A stretch of 64,000 bases of DNA from Selenomonadaceae bacterium (lineage in GTDB: Bacteria; Bacillota; Negativicutes; Selenomonadales; Selenomonadaceae), in contig JAFZIV010000019.1 of assembly GCA_017554235.1 (NCBI GenBank), positions 1 to 64,000 of the forward strand. Direction: 5' to 3'. Shown piece after piece: positions 50,828 to 59,498 of the stretch. Positions within the stretch are counted from its first letter, which is position 1, and the number at the start of each line of letters is the position of its first letter. Position numbers and translations under genes: made by a program. Below the pieces are notes generated by a model that was not told the origin of the DNA, did not search any database, and saw only the letters and a program-made list of their open reading frames with translations.

Positions 50828-53287
50828 TTAAAAATATTTCACTTCATCTCGCAAAAATCCTAATTCGTATATCTTCGGCAATATTTTTTCTCCAAGTTTT
50901 TCAAATGGAATTTTTATTTTAAATACTTCATCAAAATTTTTTACAATATTTCTCAACTGATACCAGCCTACATCCCAATCATAAATTTTAAATTTTTCTA
51001 ACTCAACTAAATTAAAATGACCTTCATAAAAAATTTTATATAAATTTTTTCCTTCAGATAAAACTTCTCGTGCTTCTCTTGAAAAATCCAAAAAATTATT
51101 TTTTATCCATATCGCCGCATATCTGTTGTCTTGCTTCATAAAAATTTGACTGCTGAAATTTAATTCAGAATTTATTTCCCACGTCCTCAACTCTTCTATC
51201 AAAAATGGAAATAAATTATTTTTCATTCGATAAATTTTTCCTTCGTATTCAACATTTCTTAAACTTACTGTTGCATTCGACGGCGCAAATAAACTCCATA
51301 TCACACAATCGCAGATAAATTCCCGAGTTAATTCTTTTTTCGGCTGCATAAATTGATCTCTGTCATTTAACCACGTAGCTTTCGGTATTCTTCTAACTGC
51401 GTGAATTATCATCGATTCTTCAAAATTTTCAGGTGTGACTGACATTGCTCCCGCGCTTACATATGGTCCTGATAATAATGAAGTAAATGTTTGATTAGAA
51501 AATTCATTTCCTTTACTCATAAAACTTGCTAAAAAATTTTCTGAAATTCTATCTCGCCTGTCTTTATTTTTTTCTGCAATATTAAATCCACCTGATAAAG
51601 GCGGAAATTTTTTTATTGCAGGCGGTCTTTTTATCCATTTACTTAAAAAATATTTTCGATTTTCAGATGAAATATTTTTTACAGCAAATTTTTCAACATT
51701 TTCATTATAAACATCTAAAGAAATTTTTTGCTCTTCAAGAGAAATTTTTTTATGCAAATTCCAAACTAAAAATGCAACTGAAAAACTTCCTTTACAACCG
51801 TCAAAATTTTTTGATGAAAAAATAAATCCTCTTTCAAATTTATATTGAAAAATTTTATCGCGAAATTTTTGGTCATTGGTTGAATTTATATATTTTGGTG
51901 TAGAAAAAATTCCCAAATAAGTTTGTCTGTTGAAAAATTCTTTAGAAATTCTATAAATAAATTGCGAAAATAATTCTCTGCTGACTTCGCCTAAATTTTC
52001 TGCGTTCATAAGTTCACGAGTTTTTGTCATTGAAATATTATCTTTATTAAATAAATTTCTGTCTTGATTATTATTTGCAGTCGCATAAGGAGGATTAATA
52101 AAAATAATCCATTTTAAATTAGGATTTTTTAAATCATCGACAAGATTTTTAGGCATTTTGCGCGGAAAAAATTTCTCAAATAAATCATCATAAAAAAATT
52201 GAACGTCATCATTAAGATAATCGTACTGAAAAACAGTAGCGTCAGGAAAAATTTTTTTGCAATAATTAGCGTCATCGTCAAGCAAAGTAGAAATATAACA
52301 GTACTGAAGAGATTCAGCAGGAAGAGCAAATTCCAAATTTCCTGTGCCTGCAGCCATATCCCAAAGACGAAAATTACCGGATTTGTACCAATTTTCGCCG
52401 ACAACGCGAGAAATATATTCAACAGCCTTTTCAGCAAAATTAATAGGAGTAAAAAATTCACCGGTGCGACGACGTAAATCAATTTCAGTCATACGATCCA
52501 TTTTTTGACGAATAGAAATAATTTCGCGAGGAGAAGAAATTTTTTGATAAATGCTCCAAAAATGTTCATAATCATTAATCGGAAGAAATTTTTCAACGGT
52601 CTCGCCACTACTCATTCTGAAAATAACGCTACGATTATCGAGCAAACTAGATTTTCCGTCCTCAATGTCAGTAATAAAATACTCTGAAGATTTTTTACCA
52701 TTTTCGACAAAATCGCCGAAAAGTTTTTGCCAAAAAGAAAAAATCTCAAAAAAATTAAATTCATCAATAATTTTTTTATCTGCGAAAAGAGAAAGTTGTT
52801 GAGAAAGTTCCTGATTAATTTTTTTTATGAAATTATTAGCGTCTTCAGGTTGATAAAAATCGTAAACGTGAGAATTTTTAAGAGAATTGAAATTAGCAAG
52901 CGAGTCAACAAGTTTTTGACAAGGAGAACTTGGAGCTAAATCCCAATCAAAATTTTTAGCTTTAGACTTAAAATAAAAATTTGAAAAAATATCAGTTTTT
53001 TCAATGAAAGCAAAATTTTTTGTTACGATGCAAATAAAATTGGAAGGCGTGCGAACATCGCGACCATATTTAAGACGACGAATGTAATAAAGAGATTGAG
53101 CGACACATTTTGAAAGAACGCGGAGATTTTTAATATTATCGTCGAGTTTAAATTCAAAAAGAATTTGAGGAGTATAAAGGTCGATAAAATTTTTAGTATC
53201 GAGTTTGAGGTTAAAAAATTTAGCGAAAGAATTTTTTAATTCTTCTTCGGTCTGAGCGTTTTTAAAAATTTCGACAAGATTTTTCAT
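50828..53287 (-). CDS. N6-adenine methyltransferase with putative nuclease domain (type IIG-like)
   Basis: About 819 residues from the ATG at 53287. Residues 20-110 carry an ILFEFK element preceded by Asp (DLYTP), consistent with a PD-(D/E)xK nuclease. Residues 270-480 are the methyltransferase: TGEFFTPINFAEKAVEYI, SAM motif DMAAGTGNLEFAL and catalytic FINPPYA. The C-terminal half, with no clear motif, may hold target recognition. All parts in one chain suggests a type IIG restriction-modification enzyme. The gene is markedly more AT-rich than its neighbours and lies beside a toxin remnant, which points to horizontal gain. Confidence 0.7.
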   Translation of the reverse strand: MKNLVEIFKNAQTEEELKNSFAKFFNLKLDTKNFIDLYTPQILFEFKLDDNIKNLRVLSKCVAQSLYYIRRLKYGRDVRTPSNFICIVTKNFAFIEKTDIFSNFYFKSKAKNFDWDLAPSSPCQKLVDSLANFNSLKNSHVYDFYQPEDANNFIKKINQELSQQLSLFADKKIIDEFNFFEIFSFWQKLFGDFVENGKKSSEYFITDIEDGKSSLLDNRSVIFRMSSGETVEKFLPINDYEHFWSIYQKISSPREIISIRQKMDRMTEIDLRRRTGEFFTPINFAEKAVEYISRVVGENWYKSGNFRLWDMAAGTGNLEFALPAESLQYCYISTLLDDDANYCKKIFPDATVFQYDYLNDDVQFFYDDLFEKFFPRKMPKNLVDDLKNPNLKWIIFINPPYATANNNQDRNLFNKDNISMTKTRELMNAENLGEVSRELFSQFIYRISKEFFNRQTYLGIFSTPKYINSTNDQKFRDKIFQYKFERGFIFSSKNFDGCKGSFSVAFLVWNLHKKISLEEQKISLDVYNENVEKFAVKNISSENRKYFLSKWIKRPPAIKKFPPLSGGFNIAEKNKDRRDRISENFLASFMSKGNEFSNQTFTSLLSGPYVSAGAMSVTPENFEESMIIHAVRRIPKATWLNDRDQFMQPKKELTREFICDCVIWSLFAPSNATVSLRNVEYEGKIYRMKNNLFPFLIEELRTWEINSELNFSSQIFMKQDNRYAAIWIKNNFLDFSREAREVLSEGKNLYKIFYEGHFNLVELEKFKIYDWDVGWYQLRNIVKNFDEVFKIKIPFEKLGEKILPKIYELGFLRDEVKYF

Positions 53288-53427
53288 AGACAATCACCCA
53301 AAAAAAATTATAACACAAAAAAATTTTTTTGGCGAAAAAAAAATTGCCCGACTCCCGAGAGTAGGCACAAATTATAGTTGGAAAGAAAAAAAGTAAGGTA
53401 TAATGCGGATTTTTATTTTTTGCCGAC

Positions 53428-53482
53428 AATAATTTTTGTAAAGAAAAAATTAGGCGCAAATAATTTTTGTAAAGAAAAAATT
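53428..53482. repeat. Tandem 24-base direct repeat upstream of the methyltransferase gene
   Basis: The words at 53428-53451 and 53459-53482 are identical (AATAATTTTTGTAAAG, then AAAAAATT), 31 bases apart. The gap 53288-53493 otherwise holds nothing recognisable apart from an A/T-rich tract. Confidence 0.6.
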
Positions 53483-53493
53483 CAAAAAAGCTT

Positions 53494-54078
53494 TTAATCG
53501 ATAACGCCTTTAGTCGAAGGAATCTCATTAAATTTTTCATTAATGTCAACGGCAATTCTAAGAGCGTGACCCAAAGCCTTAAAAATTCCTTCAACCTTAT
53601 GGTGAGAATTTTTTCCGTATAAAATTTTTGCGTGAAGAGTTAAGCCGGCGTTAAATGCAAATGCGCGTAAAAATTCTTCGACAAGCTCCGTATCAAAATT
53701 TCCAATAATTGGCGCAAGTTCGCCCAATTCGCAAACTAAAAAAGGTCTGCCGCTAATATCTAAACTGACAAAAGCTAAACTTTCGTCCATCGGCAAAAAA
53801 AATGTTCCGTAACGATTTATGCCGCATTTATCGCCAAGCGCAATTTTTATCGCCGCGCCAAGAGAAATTCCAATGTCCTCAACGCTGTGATGTCCGTCAA
53901 CTTCCAAATCTCCCGCGCAGTTTACTTTTAAACCAAAATGCCCGTGCGACGCAAAAAGATTTAACATATGATTAAAAAATCCAATTCCGGTAGAAATTTT
54001 ATTTTCGCCGCCGTCAAGATTAATTTCAACTTCAACCTTAGTTTCCTTCGTCTCACGAAAAATTTTTCCAATCCTCAT
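53494..54078 (-). CDS. hisB: Imidazoleglycerol-phosphate dehydratase
   Basis: Sixth step of histidine synthesis. 194 residues, the normal size of the single-function enzyme. Paired metal-binding motifs GFFNHMLNLFASHGHF, DGHHSVEDIGISLG, and KNSHHKVEGIFKALGHAL. Its ATG overlaps the stop of the O-antigen ligase-like gene (ATGA), so the two are translationally coupled. No other his gene is near. Confidence 0.95.
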   Translation of the reverse strand: MRIGKIFRETKETKVEVEINLDGGENKISTGIGFFNHMLNLFASHGHFGLKVNCAGDLEVDGHHSVEDIGISLGAAIKIALGDKCGINRYGTFFLPMDESLAFVSLDISGRPFLVCELGELAPIIGNFDTELVEEFLRAFAFNAGLTLHAKILYGKNSHHKVEGIFKALGHALRIAVDINEKFNEIPSTKGVID

Positions 54079-55658
54079 TCTTTTTCATCCTTTTTCAAAA
54101 ATATTTGACAAGCCGCCGCCAATGCGCCAAGTTGCCACATTAAAATTGAACTTTGCATATTGAACAATAAATTGTCGGACAGCCCGTTTATTGCCATTGA
54201 TAAAAATGCTAAACCGATTCCATATCTTATTCCTGCGACAAAATTTTTATTTTCTATCACTAAAATTTCTTTTTTAGTCTGTTCAGAGAATTTTTGTAAA
54301 TCAAATTTATCATCGTCATCATCATTTTTCTTAGAATTTTTTTTGCGCGAACTCCTTTTCAATTCGTCGTGATGAACTAAATTTGGATCTCTTTTTTCTT
54401 TTTCAGACGGCTTTTCAGGCTTTGAATTAAATTTTTTTAAGATTTTATTTGAAAGATTTTCTAAAGATTTTTTAAAATTATTCTTTAAATCGATAATCCA
54501 ACGGAAAAAATTACTTTCTGAAATAAATTCCCAAATTTTTATGATGAAAAATTCCGCAGTCGTAGTTATAATCGTGTAACGATGATTCGAGCGCAAATCC
54601 AACGCCATAAACATTGTACCGAAAAAATACCAAAAATAAGCCATTGCGCCGACAATTCCAATTTCAGCCGCAGTATTCAAATATAAATTATGCGCGTGAA
54701 AAATCGTAATCGAAGTGTCAGCCAAATAATAATTATATTGAGGATAAATAAATTTGAACGCGCCCCAACCGACGCCAACAAAAGGATGATCCGCAATCAT
54801 CGGAATTGTACTAACCCAAATTCCAATTCGTAAACCTTCCGAAGAGTCGAGAGTATCAGTAAAAATTGAAATAATTCTTTCAGAAAAAGTAGTTTCGCTG
54901 AAAAAAATTATACCCATTAAAGCAAGAAAAATAATTAAAATTCTCCAATCTTGAATTATGCCGTAAATCACAAAAATTATCGCTAAAGTTAAAAATGCAC
55001 CGCGTGAATAAGTCATAGCTAAACACACAGTCATTAAAAAAATTGCAACGGCGATGAAAATTTTTTGTTTTTTATTTCCAAATTTCGCTAAAATTCCGAG
55101 TGCAATGCAAATCATCACGTCAAGATAACCTGCAAGCACATTTGGATTTTCAAGCGTAGAAAAAATTCTTTTTCTAAGTTCAGGGAAAGCTTCACCGTCA
55201 ATCCATTTCATATCGGCAATATCAACGCCGAAAATATATTGAAAAAATCCGCCAAAAACGACAAAAACTGCTGATGCGCCAATTCCTTTTATTAAAATTT
55301 TTATTTGCTCGGGAGTTCGGATATTTTGTCCGATTAAAATGTATGTTAAAATGTAAATGCCGGCCAAGCTCAAAAAATTATAAAAAAGTTCAAAACTTTT
55401 AACCGGCGAAAAAATTATCGACGCCGTGCTGATGACAACAAATAAAATTATTGGCAAATCGTATGGGAGCGAACGGAATTTAAAATTTTTATCTATTTTG
55501 AGACGCACAAGCCAGAGTAAAATTCCTAAAATTATCGCAAATGTCGATATTGAAGGAAATAATGTTAAAAAAAATCCTTCCGCCCAAATTATTCGTAATG
55601 TCCAAATTTCGATGTCACGGACGCGCCTTAACTTTGAAAAATCGCTAATCCTGTTCAA
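54075..55658 (-). CDS. O-antigen ligase/polymerase-like membrane protein
   Basis: 527 residues, TTG start with GAGGTAG. About 12 TM segments. The RLSTLENPNVLAGYL-type loop (here RIFSTLENPNVLAGYL), TYSRGAFLTL and FHAHNLYLNTAAEIGIVGA are typical of the WaaL/RfaL and Wzy group, in which the large periplasmic loop binds lipid-linked glycan. A cytoplasmic-looking insert of about 90 residues, very rich in Lys, Ser and Asp (KKNDDDDDKF), splits the last helices and is not usual. Role: attachment or polymerisation of surface glycan. Confidence 0.82.
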   Translation of the reverse strand: MNRISDFSKLRRVRDIEIWTLRIIWAEGFFLTLFPSISTFAIILGILLWLVRLKIDKNFKFRSLPYDLPIILFVVISTASIIFSPVKSFELFYNFLSLAGIYILTYILIGQNIRTPEQIKILIKGIGASAVFVVFGGFFQYIFGVDIADMKWIDGEAFPELRKRIFSTLENPNVLAGYLDVMICIALGILAKFGNKKQKIFIAVAIFLMTVCLAMTYSRGAFLTLAIIFVIYGIIQDWRILIIFLALMGIIFFSETTFSERIISIFTDTLDSSEGLRIGIWVSTIPMIADHPFVGVGWGAFKFIYPQYNYYLADTSITIFHAHNLYLNTAAEIGIVGAMAYFWYFFGTMFMALDLRSNHRYTIITTTAEFFIIKIWEFISESNFFRWIIDLKNNFKKSLENLSNKILKKFNSKPEKPSEKEKRDPNLVHHDELKRSSRKKNSKKNDDDDDKFDLQKFSEQTKKEILVIENKNFVAGIRYGIGLAFLSMAINGLSDNLLFNMQSSILMWQLGALAAACQIFLKKDEKE

Positions 55659-55731
55659 TTAAACTACCTCGTAACGTATTTTTATTTTAGGGAAGTTTAT
55701 CAGAAATTTTTAATTTAGGGAAGTGAAAAAT

Positions 55732-56511
55732 TTGAGACTTGCAGCAAAAAATATTTGCTTTAAAATTGGAGAAAAAAAAATCCTTGACGATGTGAGCGTA
55801 AATTTTGATGAGAACAAAAAAATTTCGATTATCGGACCGAACGGAGCTGGAAAGTCGACGTTGTTAAAAATTTTATGTTTGCTGAATGAAAATTTTAGTG
55901 GACGAGTGACATTGGACGGCGAAGACATAAAAAATTTTGGGCGAAAAAAAATATCGCAGGTGATTGCGATACTTCCGCAAGAAAAAAATGCGCCGAATGA
56001 TACGACGGTTAAGCAGCTTGCAAATTTTGGAAGATTTCCGCACAGAAAAATTTTTTCTGATACGAGTTTGGAAGATGAAAAAGCGGTTGAATGGGCGTTG
56101 GAAGTAACGAAGTTAAAAAAATTTGAAAATCGGCAAGTTTCATCACTTTCAGGCGGAGAACGTCAAAGAGCGTGGCTTGCGATGACTTTGGCGCAAAAAC
56201 CGAAAATTTTATTATTAGACGAGCCGACGACGTATTTGGACATAGCGCACCAACTTGAAGTAATGGAAATAATTAATTCGGTGAACAAAAATTTTGGAAT
56301 TACGGTAATTTCAGTTTTGCACGACATAAATCACGCGCGAATTTACAGCGATGAAATAATTGTGATAAAAAATGGAAAAATTTTTTCAGCAGGCGAACCG
56401 AAAAAAATTTTAACAGTATCGTCAGTTGAAAAAATTTTTGAAGTGAAGGCAGATATTTTTAAAAATTCGAGTGGAATTGAAATGGTAATTCCGATGAAAT
56501 GTTTTTCTTGA
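55732..56511 (+). CDS. ABC transporter ATPase, iron-siderophore/cobalamin type
   Basis: 259 residues from the TTG at 55732, spaced from AGGGAAG; the GTG nine bases earlier touches that site. Walker A GPNGAGKSTLL, Q-loop AILPQEKN, signature SLSGGERQRAWLAM, Walker B ILLLDEPTTYLD and the H-loop LHDINHA match the FecE/BtuD class. Its permease and binding protein are not in the window. The stop codon overlaps the -35 box of the downstream RNA promoter. Confidence 0.9.
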   Translation: MRLAAKNICFKIGEKKILDDVSVNFDENKKISIIGPNGAGKSTLLKILCLLNENFSGRVTLDGEDIKNFGRKKISQVIAILPQEKNAPNDTTVKQLANFGRFPHRKIFSDTSLEDEKAVEWALEVTKLKKFENRQVSSLSGGERQRAWLAMTLAQKPKILLLDEPTTYLDIAHQLEVMEIINSVNKNFGITVISVLHDINHARIYSDEIIVIKNGKIFSAGEPKKILTVSSVEKIFEVKADIFKNSSGIEMVIPMKCFS

Positions 56512-56536
56512 CTAAAAAATTTCTATTTGATAAAAT
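56508..56536 (+). promoter_or_regulatory. Promoter of the plus-strand small RNA
   Basis: TTGACT-17 bases-TAAAAT, overlapping the stop codon of the ABC ATPase gene. No coding frame follows. Confidence 0.65.
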
Positions 56537-56542
56537 TCAAGT

Positions 56543-56657
56543 GATGATAAAATCATCACCTCTTGGATAGAAAAAAGTGAGTCAGCCGGTGTTTGCGTGT
56601 CGGCTACCTCTCGAATAGAAGTTGATACGGATAGCCGCCCTGCAATGGCGGCTTTTC
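56543..56657 (+). ncRNA. Candidate antisense antitoxin RNA
   Basis: From the promoter above to the hairpin AGCCGCC/GGCGGCT plus TTTTC (56633-56656), about 115 nt. It starts with the hairpin GTGATGA-TAAAA-TCATCAC, whose right arm continues into CACCTC, then a hairpin AGCCG/CGGCT. ATCACCTC is complementary to the ribosome site of the opposing peptide gene, and the last 85 or so bases are antisense to the 3' end of that mRNA. Both features fit a type I antitoxin. No expression evidence. Confidence 0.55.
56573..56610 (-). terminator. Terminator of the minus-strand toxin-like transcript
   Basis: Minus strand GAG..AGCCG pairs with CGGCT..CTC; ACTTTTTTCT follows. The hairpin is also the inverted repeat partner of the 5' leader of the same transcript. 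Confidence 0.5.
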
Positions 56658-56661
56658 TACG

Positions 56662-56736
56662 TTAATCCTTAAAGAATGCTGCGTAGACGATCGCTACGGT
56701 CTGAATTACCGTACACATGATGTCGATAATGTCCAT
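56662..56736 (-). CDS. 24-residue hydrophobic peptide, candidate type I toxin
   Basis: The ATG at 56736 follows GGGAGGTGATTGTT, among the best ribosome sites in the window. The peptide starts MDIIDIMCTVIQTV and ends in AIVYAAFFKD: one hydrophobic helix with a charged tail, as in membrane-acting type I toxins. The leader contains ACCTC (56764-56768), which can pair with GAGGT of the ribosome site, so translation may be blocked until processing. The leader is also repeated, inverted, at the 3' end of the transcript. The family is not one I recognise. Confidence 0.6.
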   Translation of the reverse strand: MDIIDIMCTVIQTVAIVYAAFFKD

Positions 56737-56795
56737 AACAATCACCTCCCGTCCGAAGACTAAGAGGTAAGCCGACCACCGTCTGACTCACGGGA

Positions 56796-56824
56796 ATTAT
56801 AGCAGTTAAAAATTTTTCAGTCAA
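56796..56824 (-). promoter_or_regulatory. Promoter of the toxin-like mRNA
   Basis: Minus strand TTGACT-17 bases-TATAAT, one of the best matches to consensus in the window. Transcription would start near 56789, about 53 bases before the ATG. Confidence 0.75.
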
Positions 56825-56829
56825 TAAAT

Positions 56830-59406
56830 TTAAACGTCAAGCAAATTTCTTCCGCGACTTAAAAGATGAGTACGATTAATTTTTGCTTCAAGAACTTCGA
56901 TTGGCAAATCAAATTGTTCACGAAGAATTTTTAAAATTTCTATTGGCTTAACGGTGCCGTCCAATTTAATTTTTACGCCAAATTTTATTTTTAAGCCACC
57001 GTCAACTTGCGTGATTTTAAGAGATTCAGCCATTAAATTTTTAATTTCAATTTCACGAGATTTTTTCGGCGTAACTCGATTGTAAAAAATTTTCTGCGCG
57101 GAATTAAATTTTTTAACCGCCGATTCAGCAACGCTAAAATCTTCGTCAAAAGGCACAAAAATTTCATAACGTGCAAAATCAATCAATGCAGTTAAAGCCG
57201 GTGCTTTGGCGGAAATTTTTTTTATTCGGACAATTTCTCCGCCCTTTGGCAAGTGTTCATTTAATTTTGTCATAACTTTTTCCGCGTCGACATTTGATGA
57301 AAGTACGAAGTCAATATATTCACAATCGCTGGTGACACCAACTCCCAACGCAGTTGCAAAAGAAATTTTTAAATGCGGATTAAATCCCTCCGAATAAGCG
57401 GCAGGAAGTTTTGAACGAAGTAAAGCATTTCTGAACGCGTCAAAATATTCAAGATGTGAAAGAAAAGCTAACTCTGCGCCTTTTTTAATTTGGACGCGAT
57501 AAGTTGAAGGATTAGGTTTAAGCGGCAAAGGTTTAGAAAAATTTTCTGATTCAATTTCAGATTTTGCATGGTCGACAACATTAACTCCCAATTTCATACA
57601 GACGCCGCAACCTGTGCAAGCCGTCCGCCGACAATCGCGCGTAGTTTTTTCTTCTTGAGATTTTTCCCACTCTTCAACCAAAAAATTTTTGCTGACGCCC
57701 GGCGACGTATGATCCCACGCTAAAGGCTCGGCAATATTTCTTTCACGTTCATTAAAATATTTTCCGTCAATGCCGCATTCTTCAAAAGCTTTCTGCCAAG
57801 CGTCGAAGTTAAATAAATCTGACCAGCCGTCAAATTTCGCTCCGAACTTCCAAGCCGTTTTGATAACCTTAGCAAGTCTTCTGTCACCACGCGCAATAAT
57901 TCCTTCCAAAATAGAAACTTTTGCGTCGTGGTAATTGTACGTAATCGCCTTGTCACGAATCAAACTTTTCAAAAATTGTTGCCGTCGTTGAAATTCTTCA
58001 AGCGAAATTTGTGCGAACCATTGAAAAGGCGTAAAAGGTTTAGGCACAAAACAAGCCACGCTTAAAGTAATTTTTACATCACGTCGTTTAGTAATTTCGC
58101 GGTACAAGTCGGCAACTTTTTGCGCAAGGTCGGCAATTCCCGCAATGTCTTCGTCGGTTTCAGTCGGCAAGCCCATCATAAAATAAAGCTTAATTGTCTT
58201 CCAACCTTTTTCAAACGCCGCCGCGCAGGCATTCAAAAGATTTTCTTCCGTAACATTTTTGTTAATCACGTCGCGCAGTCTTTGAGTCCCTGCCTCCGGC
58301 GCGAAAGTCAATCCGCTTTTTCGGACGGCTTGAAGTCTTTCTGCAAGTTCAATAGAAAAACTATCAATGCGCAATGAAGGCAACGAAAAATTTACGCGCT
58401 CATTAACAAAATCTTTCATCAAGTCATCGACAAGACGATTAAGGCAAGAATAATCTGCTGAACTTAAAGACGTTAAAGACATTTCATCATAACCTGTTGC
58501 GTCAATCAGCCGCCGCGCAGTTTTAAGCAAAATTTTTTCCGAACGCTCACGAACAGGACGATAACACATACCAGCTTGACAAAATCTGCAACCGCGACTG
58601 CAACCGCGAAATAATTCAAGGGCGGCGCGATTGTGAACAATGTCGATAAACGGCACGATAGGATTTTCTACGAAAGGAACGCTGTCTAAATCTTTTACGA
58701 CTCGCTTAAAAATTTTCGGCGGTGCGGTAGTGTCCAAAACTTTCATACCAACAAAATTTTTTTCGTCATAAACAGGCTCGTAAAAACTCGGCACATAAAT
58801 TCCGTTGACACTTAAAAGTTTTTTCAAAAATCCTCGACGGCCGCCAACTTTACCTGAATTTTTCCACGCAATAAAATTTTCGACAACTTCATTTAAAATT
58901 TCTTCGCCCTCGCCAATTACGAAGAAGTCAAAAAATTCCGCGACAGGTTCAACATTGTAGACGCAAGGTCCGCCGCCAATTATAAACGGTTCATCATCTT
59001 TTCTGTCAACAGCTCGAAGATTAATTCCCGCCAAGTCCAACATATTCAGCACATTGGTAAAAATCATTTCGTACTGCAGAGAAAATCCGAATATGTCAAA
59101 ATCTTTTACGGCGTGTTTAGATTCCAGAGCGAAAAGCGGGATTGAACGTTGCCGCATTTCTTCTTCCATATCAGTCCACACCGCGTAAACTCTTTCGCAA
59201 AGTGTATCTGCGCGGCGATTCATTATTCCGTACAAAATCGACAAGCCCAAATTCGACATTCCGACTTCGTAAACGTCGGGCAACGCTAAAACCATTCGGC
59301 AAGACATTTCGTCCCAATTTTTTTCGACGCAACCAAATTCGCCGCCGGTGTAGCGTACAGGCTTAGTGACTTTTTGCAAAACTTCATAGGGTAAATTGAT
59401 TTTCAA
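56830..59406 (-). CDS. Radical SAM protein fused to DUF2344
   Basis: 858 residues, TTG start after GGAGG. Residues 1-230 form a cobalamin-binding-like domain ([49 protein letters not shown]). Residues 240-600 are radical SAM with the cluster motif [12 protein letters not shown] second cysteine cluster ([12 protein letters not shown]) follows, then residues 640-858 are DUF2344 ([22 protein letters not shown]). In Firmicutes the two parts are often adjacent genes or fused, next to RNase G and rplU; neither is here. Likely RNA or ribosome modification, unproven. Confidence 0.88.
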   Translation of the reverse strand: MKINLPYEVLQKVTKPVRYTGGEFGCVEKNWDEMSCRMVLALPDVYEVGMSNLGLSILYGIMNRRADTLCERVYAVWTDMEEEMRQRSIPLFALESKHAVKDFDIFGFSLQYEMIFTNVLNMLDLAGINLRAVDRKDDEPFIIGGGPCVYNVEPVAEFFDFFVIGEGEEILNEVVENFIAWKNSGKVGGRRGFLKKLLSVNGIYVPSFYEPVYDEKNFVGMKVLDTTAPPKIFKRVVKDLDSVPFVENPIVPFIDIVHNRAALELFRGCSRGCRFCQAGMCYRPVRERSEKILLKTARRLIDATGYDEMSLTSLSSADYSCLNRLVDDLMKDFVNERVNFSLPSLRIDSFSIELAERLQAVRKSGLTFAPEAGTQRLRDVINKNVTEENLLNACAAAFEKGWKTIKLYFMMGLPTETDEDIAGIADLAQKVADLYREITKRRDVKITLSVACFVPKPFTPFQWFAQISLEEFQRRQQFLKSLIRDKAITYNYHDAKVSILEGIIARGDRRLAKVIKTAWKFGAKFDGWSDLFNFDAWQKAFEECGIDGKYFNERERNIAEPLAWDHTSPGVSKNFLVEEWEKSQEEKTTRDCRRTACTGCGVCMKLGVNVVDHAKSEIESENFSKPLPLKPNPSTYRVQIKKGAELAFLSHLEYFDAFRNALLRSKLPAAYSEGFNPHLKISFATALGVGVTSDCEYIDFVLSSNVDAEKVMTKLNEHLPKGGEIVRIKKISAKAPALTALIDFARYEIFVPFDEDFSVAESAVKKFNSAQKIFYNRVTPKKSREIEIKNLMAESLKITQVDGGLKIKFGVKIKLDGTVKPIEILKILREQFDLPIEVLEAKINRTHLLSRGRNLLDV

Positions 59407-59498
59407 AAAATTTCCTCCAAATTAAATTATATCAAAAAAATTTTATCATCTTCGTCAAGTGTGCTATAATTTTTCAAAAACAAAGTGAGGAAAAAATT

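Noticed and set aside
53262-53594. A 110-codon frame between hisB and the methyltransferase gene
   Set aside because: Overlaps both genes on the same strand in another frame; very Phe/Leu rich and AT driven, no start signal.
56541-56559. Terminator of the ABC ATPase gene (GTGATGA-TAAAA-TCATCAC)
   Set aside because: No T-run follows, and it lies just after a good promoter; it is more likely the 5' hairpin of the small RNA.
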